Source: JARLFX01 sp036404255 (lineage in GTDB: Bacteria > Acidobacteriota > Terriglobia > Terriglobales > Acidobacteriaceae). Taken from it: a DNA stretch of 11,080 nucleotides. The notes under the pieces are model-generated. The model saw only the letters and a list, made by a program, of their open reading frames with translations, was not told where the DNA came from and ran no database searches. Numbering within the stretch: position 1 is the stretch's first letter; each line of letters starts with the position of its first letter. The stretch covers positions 1 to 11,080 of the forward strand of contig DASWOP010000139.1 in the NCBI GenBank assembly GCA_036404255.1. Reading direction: 5' to 3'. Shown here in pieces: positions 4,769 to 11,080 of the stretch. The position numbers and the translations under genes are program-made.

Positions 4769-5728
4769 ATGCAGGGGAAACGACAAATACTGAGATCCTT
4801 CGCTGCGCTCAGGATGACGGCGATCGTTGCTGTGGTGCTGGCGTGCGCTGTGCCGATGCGTGCGCAGGGGGCAAAGTTCAGCGGCGCGCAGACGATGCAA
4901 TACACGCGGCAGATCGTTGCGTTTGGGCCGCGCTATAACGGCAGCCTGGGCAAGACCAATGTGGAAACGTACCTGAAAAAGTTCTTTGCGCCTGAGGCGG
5001 CGAAAGGGTGGCTGGAGACAGACAGCTTCCTCTCCGGCACGCCGGTGGGGCCGCAGACGATGCGCAACTACATCGTGCGCTTTCCCGGGACGAAGCCGGG
5101 CGCCATTGTGCTGGCTTCGCACTACGAGACGAACTATCCACTGCGCACGACCAGCTTTGTGGGTGCGAACGATGGTGCATGTACCAGCGCGATCCTGATG
5201 GAGACCGCTGCCGTACTGCGCGGGCGGCTGGTCAACGGCAAGCTGCCGGGCTACAGCGTGTGGCTGGTCTTCTTTGACGGCGAAGAAGCGGTGCAGGAGT
5301 GGACGCACGGGGATTCGCTGTATGGCTCGCGGCATTTGGCGGCAAAGTGGCAGCAGAACGGCACACTGGGCACCATCAAGGCGCTGCTGATCGCAGACAT
5401 GATCGGCGATAAGGATTTGAATGTGCTGCGTGAGCAGAACTCGACCCCGTGGGTAGAAGATGTGGTCTATCAGGCGGCGAAGAACACCGGGCACGCTGGC
5501 AATTTCTTCAAGACGAAGAACTATATCGAAGACGACCACCTGCCGTTTGTGCAGCGCGGTGTGGCGGTGGCCGACGTGATCGATATGGATTATGGGCCGC
5601 ACGATAGCAGCCATCCTGAGGGCTGGCATCATACTCCGCAGGACACGCTGGACAAGTTGAGCGTGAACAGCCTGCAGATCTCCGGCGATGTGCTGATGGA
5701 GAGTATCAAGCTGCTGAATCAGAGGTAG
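4769..5728 (+). CDS. Exported M28-family zinc enzyme, glutaminyl-peptide cyclotransferase-like
   Basis: This 319-residue protein resembles glutaminyl cyclases, which convert N-terminal Gln to pyroglutamate, and the related M28 aminopeptidases. Landmarks are FGPRYNGSLG (52-61), ASHYET (116-121), FVGANDGA (130-137), FFDGEEA (168-174), DSLYGSRHLA (182-191), LLIADMIG (206-213), EDDHLPF (254-260) and WHHTPQDTLDKL (286-297). From the family, zinc should be held by Asp135, Glu173 and His288, with Glu172, Asp210 and Asp256 near the active site. Residues 1-34 form a signal peptide: basic start, hydrophobic TAIVAVVLACAV, likely cleavage after AQG; VLAC is a weak lipobox alternative. The ATG at 4769 has GGTGAGG seven bases upstream. 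A second ATG at 4814 lacks a ribosome site and lies within a repeat. Residues 8-17 are encoded by that repeat. The choice between cyclase and aminopeptidase is not settled; cyclase is favoured by DSLYGSRHLA and EDDHLPF. Confidence 0.85.
   Translation: MQGKRQILRSFAALRMTAIVAVVLACAVPMRAQGAKFSGAQTMQYTRQIVAFGPRYNGSLGKTNVETYLKKFFAPEAAKGWLETDSFLSGTPVGPQTMRNYIVRFPGTKPGAIVLASHYETNYPLRTTSFVGANDGACTSAILMETAAVLRGRLVNGKLPGYSVWLVFFDGEEAVQEWTHGDSLYGSRHLAAKWQQNGTLGTIKALLIADMIGDKDLNVLREQNSTPWVEDVVYQAAKNTGHAGNFFKTKNYIEDDHLPFVQRGVAVADVIDMDYGPHDSSHPEGWHHTPQDTLDKLSVNSLQISGDVLMESIKLLNQR
4791..4818. repeat. Dispersed palindromic repeat, copy 3, inside a coding start
   Basis: ATCCT (4795-4799) and AGGAT (4811-4815) flank TCGCTGCGCTC, and GAC follows, the most canonical copy in the window. 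It overlaps codons 8-17 of the M28 gene and encodes LRSFAALRMT, a peptide often seen where this repeat is read as protein. Its own ATG (4814) is an in-frame alternative start. Confidence 0.7.
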
Positions 5729-5752
5729 CGTTAGCACGGACAGGAACGAGAA

Positions 5753-5788
5753 GCAGATTCTTCGCGCAAGTGCGCGCTCAGAATGACA
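5753..5788. repeat. Dispersed palindromic repeat, copy 4
   Basis: ATTCT (5757-5761) pairs with AGAAT (5780-5784), and within it CGCGC-AAGT-GCGCG (5763-5776) makes a second stem. The flanks GCAGATTC and GAATGACA match copy 2. It lies between the M28 gene and terC, ending 25 bases before the terC start, and would be transcribed as terC leader if the genes form an operon. Confidence 0.65.
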
Positions 5789-5813
5789 GAGATAAAGGGA
5801 GAGTGAGAGGCAA

Positions 5814-6731
5814 ATGACAATAATGGCCACCACGACTCCCATGTCGTACTGGATTGGATTTCATCTGCTTGTGGCGGTGATACTGGCGGTGGAGATATTT
5901 TTCTCCGGCAGGCATGAAGAGACCACTCCACGGCGCGCGATTTTGTGGACGGTCGGGTGGGTCACCGTCGCGGCGGCGTTTGGCGGGTTCGTGTGGTATG
6001 CGATGGGCACGACATTCGCTACGGAGTTTGCAACTGGCTACGTGATTGAAGAGTCGCTCAGCATCGACAACCTGTTCGTCTTCATCCTGCTCTTTGGGTT
6101 CTTCAAGATTCATGGACCACAACAACGGCGTGTGCTCTTCTGGGGCGTGCTGGGCGCGGTGGTGATGCGCGCACTATGCGTGGCAGCGGGCGTGCAACTG
6201 CTGACCCACTTCGACTGGATGCGCATACTCTTTGCCGTGATTATCCTGGTGGCCGCAATTCGGCTGCTGATACCGGGCAACGAGACGGAGACTCCGGGTT
6301 GGCTGACGTGGCTGCAACGCCTGCATCCGGTGAGTTTGCGGCAGGACGCATTCTTTGTGCGTGAGAACGGGCGGCGGATGATTACCGTGCTGTTTCTGGC
6401 GCTGATCGCAATTGAGCTGACGGACATCGTCTTTGCCGTGGATTCGATTCCGGCGGTGTTGAGCGTGACGCGGCATCCTTTCATCGCCTACACATCAAAC
6501 ATTATGGCGGTAATGGGATTGCGGTCGCTGTACTTTGTGCTGGCGGGAGCGCTGGAACGGCTGCGGCTGCTGCACTATGGGCTGGCCGCAGTGCTGGCGT
6601 TTGTTGGGGCGAAGATGCTGCTGGAACACGTGTACCCGATCTCAACCGGCATATCGCTGTTGGTGATCGTGGTGGTGCTGGGTGTGACGGTGGTGGCTTC
6701 GCTGTTGATTCCGGCGAAGGCAAAAGCTTAG
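5814..6731 (+). CDS. terC: TerC/Alx-family integral membrane protein, probable metal exporter
   Basis: This 305-residue protein matches the TerC/Alx family. Members such as E. coli Alx and Bacillus MeeF/MeeY act in manganese export or metal loading of exported enzymes. About eight or nine hydrophobic helices are visible (near 12-30, 43-63, 84-98, 108-130, 137-153, 190-210, 227-245, 255-270, 280-299). Two conserved acidic motifs characterise the family: GYVIEESLSIDNLFVF (75-90; Glu80, Asp85, Asn86) and AIELTDIVFAVDSIPAVL (199-216; Glu201, Asp204, Asp210). MGLRSLYFVL (234-243) is also typical. Start choice: ATG 5814 has GAGAGG three bases away and GGGAGAG nine bases away; ATG 5823 is an alternative losing three residues. 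The 85-base upstream gap holds a repeat and no room for the yybP-ykoY manganese riboswitch. The gene may share a transcript with tatBC and M28. The metal is inferred, not shown. Confidence 0.9.
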   Translation: MTIMATTTPMSYWIGFHLLVAVILAVEIFFSGRHEETTPRRAILWTVGWVTVAAAFGGFVWYAMGTTFATEFATGYVIEESLSIDNLFVFILLFGFFKIHGPQQRRVLFWGVLGAVVMRALCVAAGVQLLTHFDWMRILFAVIILVAAIRLLIPGNETETPGWLTWLQRLHPVSLRQDAFFVRENGRRMITVLFLALIAIELTDIVFAVDSIPAVLSVTRHPFIAYTSNIMAVMGLRSLYFVLAGALERLRLLHYGLAAVLAFVGAKMLLEHVYPISTGISLLVIVVVLGVTVVASLLIPAKAKA

Positions 6732-6736
6732 CCGGA

Positions 6737-7282
6737 TTATTTTTGCAGCAGACGCTGGACCAGAACGACGGGCAGGCCGACGATGTTGGTGTAGTCGCCT
6801 TCGATCTGCACGACGAACTTTGCCGCGCCGCCCTGGATGGCGTAGGCGCCAGCTTTGTCCATGGGCTCGCCGGTGGCGATGTAGGTTTCGATTTCCTTCT
6901 CTAAAATTTCGCGCATGACGACCGTGGTGGTTTCGGCGCGGGTGACGATGCCCTGTGGCGAGAGCAGGGCTACGCCGGTGATGACCTGGTGGCTGCGGTT
7001 GGAGAGCAGGCGCAGCATGCGGGCGGCGTCTGCGGCGTCTGCGGGCTTGCCGAGAATCTCTTCGCCGCAAACGACGACTGTGTCCGCACCGAGAACGGTG
7101 TCGGCGGGGTGCGCGGCGAAGACGGGCTCTGCTTTTTCGCGGGCGAGGCGCTGAGTGAAGTTGGCGGGCGATTCGCCGGGGCGGTGCGATTCGTCGATGT
7201 CGACGGATTCGACGGTGAAGGGGATGTTGGCCTGGGTGAGGAGTTCGCGACGGCGGGGTGAGGTGGAGGCCAGAATCAACAT
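6737..7282 (-). CDS. maf: Maf-family nucleoside triphosphate pyrophosphatase (YhdE-like)
   Basis: This 181-residue Maf protein hydrolyses non-canonical or excess pyrimidine nucleotides such as dTTP, UTP and modified UTP to monophosphates, a housekeeping role also tied to septum inhibition. Motifs are LILASTSPRRRELL (2-15), DIDES (28-32), RLAREKA (45-51), VLGADTVVV (63-71) with catalytic Asp67, GKPAD (78-82), SHQVITGVAL (97-106), GEPMDKAGAYAIQG (138-151) and GDYTNIVGLPV (162-172). The DKAGAYAIQG form is nearer the YhdE dTTP/UTP branch than the YceF m7GTP branch. The ATG at 7282 gives the standard start; a GTG at 7303 would add seven residues. An 11-bp hairpin has this ATG in its loop. The gene is 26 bases behind the receptor gene on the same strand, and its stop lies 5 bases from that of convergent terC. 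Confidence 0.94.
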   Translation of the reverse strand: MLILASTSPRRRELLTQANIPFTVESVDIDESHRPGESPANFTQRLAREKAEPVFAAHPADTVLGADTVVVCGEEILGKPADAADAARMLRLLSNRSHQVITGVALLSPQGIVTRAETTTVVMREILEKEIETYIATGEPMDKAGAYAIQGGAAKFVVQIEGDYTNIVGLPVVLVQRLLQK

Positions 7283-7299
7283 GCTGTATTGATTCTGGC
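7269..7299 (-). promoter_or_regulatory. Perfect 11-bp hairpin enclosing the maf start codon
   Basis: On the minus strand GCCAGAATCAA (7299-7289) is exactly complementary to TTGATTCTGGC (7279-7269), with a 9-base loop TACAGCATG. The ATG of maf is the last three loop bases, and the 3' arm is codons 2-5 (Leu-Ile-Leu-Ala). The 5' arm begins 9 bases after the receptor stop codon. The hairpin may control maf translation or weaken read-through from the receptor gene. No U-tract follows it, so it is not a standard terminator. Confidence 0.6.
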
Positions 7300-7308
7300 A
7301 CACCTGAA

Positions 7309-10300
7309 TTAGAACGAAGCGCGCAAGCCAAACTGGAACTGGCGTGGATCGTAGGCTGCGGTGGGTTGACCTGCGTTGGTGTAGAGCAGATTTACGTCCT
7401 GCACATTCAGCTTGTTGATGAGGTTGAAGCCATCCATGCTGGCCTGCAGATTGAAGGGGTGCGGGCCGTGGCCGAAGGTGAAGGTGCGGGCGATGCGCAG
7501 ATCGGTGAATGCGACCATCGGCTTGAGACCGGCATTGCGGCCAAGAGTGCCGTTGTAGAAGCCGCTGCTTGGCGATGTAGTGAGCGCGCTGGTGGTGCCC
7601 AGGTCGGCGTAGCAGGGCAGGTTGAGCGCTCCGTTCTTCGCCGACCTGGAAGCCACAGGCGCGTAACCGCAGGCGTTGGGCGTAGTGCTGAAGGCGACGT
7701 CGTTTGGCCGGTCGGTGAGCGGGTTGAAGTCGAAGTTGGTGTCTTGCCCGGTGAGGATGTTGTAGGGGCGGCCTGATGAGATCTCAATAATCGGCGCAAC
7801 GGTGAGGCCGGAGAAGATGGCGGAGACCAGGTGATTCCCCGAGAGTTGTCCGCTGCGGTAGACGCCGCTCAATACAAGGCGGTGGCGCTGGTCAAAGGAC
7901 GAGGTGGAGCGTTCGGCGTTGAGGTTGAAGTTGTTCTGCGGCGCGTCTGAGTTGGAGATCACGTCTGTGGAGTAATCGATGGCGTGCGACCAGGTGTAAC
8001 TGAGCAGAAACTCGTAGTTGGAGGAGAGGCGCTTCTTGAGATTGACCGTGAGGGCGTTGTAGACGGAGGTGCCGCTGGTGAGGTTAGGCGTGAGATCGCT
8101 GAAGTTGACGGGGGTACCCACGCCAAGGCCATAGCCGGCGATGAGCTGCTGGGCGAGCGCGACGCAGGGGCCTGCGCCTACAGCCGTGAGGAAGTTGGCG
8201 AGCGAATTGTTGAGGCCGGAGCGGCGGAAGAAGTTGGTGAGTGCGGGGGTAACCCATGGGCTGCCGCCGCTGACGTTTGTACCGCAGGGCGCGGGCGTGG
8301 TGGTGCCGACGAGCAGCGGATTGGTGGAGGTGGTGGCAGCTCCGTCTGCAATGGCGTTCTGCCAGTTGGCGAGGAGAAGAGTGGGGTTGACGGGGTTCAC
8401 GTTCACGGGCCGGTTGAGGTGGCGTCCGAGAGTGAGGGTGTAATCGACGTTGAGGCTGATCTGGCGGCCGAGGTCGCGCTCAATGCCGAGCGAGGCCTGC
8501 TGGATGTAGGGCGTGTGGTAGTTGAGATCGGCTGGCAGAGCGGAGGGCAGGACCGGCAGCGGGAATCCCGCGGTCATGAAGTTCTGATTTACGAAGATGG
8601 AGTTGGAGTTGTTGGGATCGAAGCGCTGCTGGCTGGGGAGGTAGTTGAGCCCTGAGCCGGAGACGCAGTTGGCGTTGGTCAGCGTGCCCTGAAAGGTATT
8701 GGCCGCGTTGAGATGGAGCGGGCTGGCGGTGCCTCCGGCGATGGCGCAGGGCGTGCCTCCGGCGAGGATGATGAGCGGAACGGTGTCTCCGTTGAAGCGC
8801 ATGGACTGGGCTTCGATGTTGCCGGGGGCGCGGTCGTAGAAGATGCCGTAGTTGGCGCGGATGACGGTGTGTCCGTCGCCAGCGGGATCGAACGCGAGGC
8901 CGATGCGGGGGGCGACGTTGGCGGGCTGCAGGCGCAGCCCTTCGCGGACGCCTAGAGCACGCTCGGCATTGTAGGTGGCGGTGTTCAACGCGCCTTGTGA
9001 GGGGAAGGATTCAATGTCATACCGGACGCCGTAGTTGGCCGTGAGCCGAGACGTGATGCGCCAACTGTCTTGCAGGAAGGCGCCCAGCACCTTGAGGTCG
9101 TAGTAGAAGCTGGTGAGCCCGATGCCCTGCACGTAGGACTGCGGCAGGCCTAGGCCGTAGGCCTGCACGGCGGAGAATCCGGGCAGCGATGAGGGGAAGG
9201 AGGCGGAGACGCTGTTGGCGCTGAGACCGCCGAAGCTGTAGTCTCCACCGCCATAGAGCTGGCCCTGCTTTAGGTTGATGGGGATGTAGCGCAAGTCGAT
9301 GCCGGTCTTGAAGGTGTGCGAACCCTTGATGAGGGTGAAGTTGTCCTGTAGCTGCGTCTGGTTCTCAATGCGGTCTACGACGGAGAAGGGAGTTTTGCCG
9401 GAGTAGGCGAAGCCGGGGATATTGACTGCCGGGCTGTTGCCGCCTGCGCTCTGGGTGTTGGAGAAGTTGACGGGGTGGCGCGAGTATTGCACGCGCAGCT
9501 CGTTGACCTTGTTTGAGGTAATGAGCCAGGTGTGCTGGCCGACGACGGAGACATCGTGATAACGCTGCGTGGCCGTGCGGGAGAATGCATTCTCACCAGC
9601 GTTCTGGTTGGCGGCCTGCTCCTGGATTCCAGTGAGGTAACTTGGGCTGACGTTGAGGCGCAGGAAGAGCTGCTGCGTTGTGCTGATCTTGTGGTCGAGC
9701 CGCAAGGAGTAGACCTCGGTCTTCTCCGAGATGGGGAAGTTGCCGATGAGGTTATTCAGCGGCGTGAACGAGGCGGGTGTAGGCGCTCCGCTGGTGATGA
9801 AGTTGTGCGCGCCGTAGGTGGGCTGGAGAAAGCCGGGATTGGTACCGGTGGTAGCAATCCCGGAGCCGGAGCCAATGAGGGCAACGTAGGGCTGCAGTCC
9901 GGAGCCGGGTGCAGCGACAGCGGGAATGGAGTTCAAATACGCCTGCTGCTGCGATGTTCCCTGGATGATAATGGAGCCGGTAGGAACGCCGTAGAACTTG
10001 GAGACATCGATGGAGGTGAGCTGGAAGTTGTTGGCGCCAATGTCAGTGAATCCGGTCTCCTGGCGGCGCGTGATCTCGGAGGAGAGGAAGTAAAAGGTGC
10101 GGTTGGGCACGAGTGCACCGCCGACGGTGAAGCCGGCCTGGACGCGGGTGTAGGCGGGCTGATCGACGGTGCTGAAGGGGTTGGTGGCCTGAATGTAGCG
10201 GTTGCGCAGGAAGCCGAAGGCGGAGCCGTGGGTCTGGTTGGTTCCGCCGCGGGTGACGATGTTGACCACGCCGCCACCGGCGCGGCCAAATTCAGCAGCG

Positions 10301-10989
10301 TAGCCGTTGGTGAGGATCTGAAACTCCTGCACGGCATCCTGCGAGACGGTGGCGCGGACGCCGCCGGAGACGTAATCACCTGCATCGGCGCCGTCTACGT
10401 TGATGGAGTTGGAGCGGGCACGAACGCCGCCGAAGTTGAGGCCGGAGGTGGGGATGGCGCCGACGGAGGGCGCGGCGTCGCGGGCGATCTGCGAGTTGGT
10501 GAGGGTGAAGTTGATGAAGTTGCGGCCATTGATGGGGAGATTGTCAATGCGCTGCTGGTCGACGGTGGTGGATTGGGAGCTGCGCTGCGTTTCAATGACG
10601 TCAGCACTGGCGTTGACGTTGATCTGCTCTGAGCTGGTGGCGATGCCGAGGACGAGCGGGAGCTCTGCCTGCTGGCCAATGGTGAGGGTGACGCCGGACT
10701 CGACCAGGCGGGAGAAGCTCCTGGCGGAGGCCGTGATGGTATAGGTTCCGGGAGGCAGGAGGACGAACTGGTATTGTCCCGACGCATTGGAGGTGACGGT
10801 GCGGGAGATGCCGCGCTGGGCGTCCGTAATGGTGATGGTGGCACCGGGGACGACTGCATTCAGCGGGTCGTGGACGGTGCCGGAGAGCTGGGAGGTAGAG
10901 ATATTCTGCGCGACCAGGGCGGTGGAAAGCGCCAGTGCGAATACGCCGGGCAAAAGCCGGCGCAGCATGCGGGGAAGACGCATTGACAT
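7309..10989 (-). CDS. Oar-like TonB-dependent outer-membrane receptor with carboxypeptidase-regulatory-like domain
   Basis: This 1226-residue outer-membrane protein belongs to the large TonB-dependent family amplified in acidobacteria. A signal peptide covers residues 1-27 (basic MSMRLPRMLRR, then a hydrophobic core, cleavage near LVA/Q). A beta-sandwich domain follows (about 32-115), with SGTVHDPLNAVVPGATITI and GQYQFVLLPPGTYTITASA, typical of CarboxypepD_reg-like domains. SEQINVNA (120-127) could be a TonB box. The plug (about 130-255) contains LPINGRNFINF, SINVDGADAGDYV, AVQEFQILTNGYAAEFGRAGGGVVNIVTRGGTN in pieces. The remainder is the beta-barrel, ending in a terminal Phe (RQFQFGLRASF), as outer-membrane barrels do. 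Exactly six cysteines occur, at 748, 775, 902, 942, 1107 and 1126. The ATG at 10989 has AGGAG six bases upstream. The substrate is unknown; relatives are thought to import large polymers or glycans, but nothing here shows which. Confidence 0.93.
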   Translation of the reverse strand: MSMRLPRMLRRLLPGVFALALSTALVAQNISTSQLSGTVHDPLNAVVPGATITITDAQRGISRTVTSNASGQYQFVLLPPGTYTITASARSFSRLVESGVTLTIGQQAELPLVLGIATSSEQINVNASADVIETQRSSQSTTVDQQRIDNLPINGRNFINFTLTNSQIARDAAPSVGAIPTSGLNFGGVRARSNSINVDGADAGDYVSGGVRATVSQDAVQEFQILTNGYAAEFGRAGGGVVNIVTRGGTNQTHGSAFGFLRNRYIQATNPFSTVDQPAYTRVQAGFTVGGALVPNRTFYFLSSEITRRQETGFTDIGANNFQLTSIDVSKFYGVPTGSIIIQGTSQQQAYLNSIPAVAAPGSGLQPYVALIGSGSGIATTGTNPGFLQPTYGAHNFITSGAPTPASFTPLNNLIGNFPISEKTEVYSLRLDHKISTTQQLFLRLNVSPSYLTGIQEQAANQNAGENAFSRTATQRYHDVSVVGQHTWLITSNKVNELRVQYSRHPVNFSNTQSAGGNSPAVNIPGFAYSGKTPFSVVDRIENQTQLQDNFTLIKGSHTFKTGIDLRYIPINLKQGQLYGGGDYSFGGLSANSVSASFPSSLPGFSAVQAYGLGLPQSYVQGIGLTSFYYDLKVLGAFLQDSWRITSRLTANYGVRYDIESFPSQGALNTATYNAERALGVREGLRLQPANVAPRIGLAFDPAGDGHTVIRANYGIFYDRAPGNIEAQSMRFNGDTVPLIILAGGTPCAIAGGTASPLHLNAANTFQGTLTNANCVSGSGLNYLPSQQRFDPNNSNSIFVNQNFMTAGFPLPVLPSALPADLNYHTPYIQQASLGIERDLGRQISLNVDYTLTLGRHLNRPVNVNPVNPTLLLANWQNAIADGAATTSTNPLLVGTTTPAPCGTNVSGGSPWVTPALTNFFRRSGLNNSLANFLTAVGAGPCVALAQQLIAGYGLGVGTPVNFSDLTPNLTSGTSVYNALTVNLKKRLSSNYEFLLSYTWSHAIDYSTDVISNSDAPQNNFNLNAERSTSSFDQRHRLVLSGVYRSGQLSGNHLVSAIFSGLTVAPIIEISSGRPYNILTGQDTNFDFNPLTDRPNDVAFSTTPNACGYAPVASRSAKNGALNLPCYADLGTTSALTTSPSSGFYNGTLGRNAGLKPMVAFTDLRIARTFTFGHGPHPFNLQASMDGFNLINKLNVQDVNLLYTNAGQPTAAYDPRQFQFGLRASF

Positions 10990-11046
10990 GTGAAACTCCT
11001 GGGCGCTCTCAAGAAGCGGGAAGAAGCGCCCTTTTGTTGTCGCGGA

Positions 11047-11076
11047 GTTTTACATGAATCACCATTCATTTTGCAA
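11047..11076 (-). promoter_or_regulatory. Promoter with embedded operator palindrome upstream of the receptor gene
   Basis: On the minus strand TTGCAA (11076-11071) and TAAAAC (11052-11047), each four of six matches to -35 and -10 consensus, are 18 bases apart. The spacer contains the perfect palindrome ATGAAT-GGTG-ATTCAT (11069-11054). A repressor bound there would block the promoter. The transcript would have a leader of about 50 bases before the AGGAG and the ATG at 10989. The palindrome is certain; the promoter is moderate. Confidence 0.5.
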
Positions 11077-11080
11077 GGGG

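Noticed and set aside
5729..5813. Manganese riboswitch (yybP-ykoY type) in front of terC
   Set aside because: The gap is only 85 bases and is largely taken up by a dispersed palindrome; the conserved riboswitch core is not visible.
4691..5842. Minus-strand ORF (383 codons) opposite the M28 gene
   Set aside because: It is His- and Arg-rich, reads through two dispersed repeats, and lies opposite a gene with intact active-site motifs.
9532..10632. Long plus-strand ORF (366 codons) opposite the receptor gene, with others at 7984-8655 and 8713-8955
   Set aside because: Composition is typical antisense high-GC low-complexity (Gly, Val, Ala, Glu), with no recognisable motif, and the receptor reading frame is continuous and well matched to its family.
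1..11080. CRISPR array, insertion sequence, prophage or integron
   Set aside because: I saw no regularly spaced direct repeats, transposase or integrase motifs, or phage genes; the only repeats are short palindromes without coding capacity.

Overview
The window looks like chromosomal DNA of an acidobacterium, probably of the Terriglobia/Acidobacteriaceae group (Granulicella, Terriglobus, Edaphobacter and relatives). This rests on a very large Oar-like TonB-dependent receptor with an N-terminal carboxypeptidase-regulatory-like domain, high-GC codon use, a DUF2203 gene, and short dispersed palindromic repeats of the type CCTTCGCTGCGCTCAGGATGAC. The assignment is inferred from family knowledge; no rRNA or tRNA is present.

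Layout. Positions 43-1448 (minus strand) hold four small genes in a row: a DUF2203 protein, a two-helix membrane protein, an AbrB/MazE-type DNA-binding protein, and a RelE-like candidate toxin. The last two look like a toxin-antitoxin pair, with a clear palindrome directly behind a perfect TATAAT box. Positions 1449-1756 hold a strong hairpin and an easily missed 36-residue membrane peptide just behind nadA. Positions 1757-2911 (minus) encode quinolinate synthase NadA. A 454-base divergent intergenic region with a strong hairpin separates it from a plus-strand cluster (3366-6731): a TatA/TatB-family subunit, TatC, an exported M28/glutaminyl-cyclase-like zinc enzyme, and a TerC/Alx-family metal transporter. 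Dispersed repeats sit before or inside the junctions of this cluster. terC faces maf (6737-7282, minus) with only 5 bases between them. A 1226-residue TonB-dependent receptor gene (7309-10989, minus) fills the rest, with a putative promoter carrying an operator-like palindrome at the right edge.

How the genes work together. tatB and tatC overlap and encode core parts of the Tat export pathway. The next gene encodes an exported enzyme whose leader has a KR-x-I-L stretch, so it could conceivably be a Tat client, although the pair is not a canonical RR. NadA (NAD synthesis), Maf (nucleotide housekeeping) and the receptor are functionally independent neighbours.

Most of the window is ordinary acidobacterial core genome. 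I see no CRISPR array, transposase, phage gene or clear new multi-gene system. The points worth a second look are regulatory: the palindrome at the AbrB promoter, the palindrome in the receptor promoter, the 11-bp stem that places the maf start codon in its loop, the apparently leaderless tatB start, and a dispersed repeat translated as part of a signal peptide.
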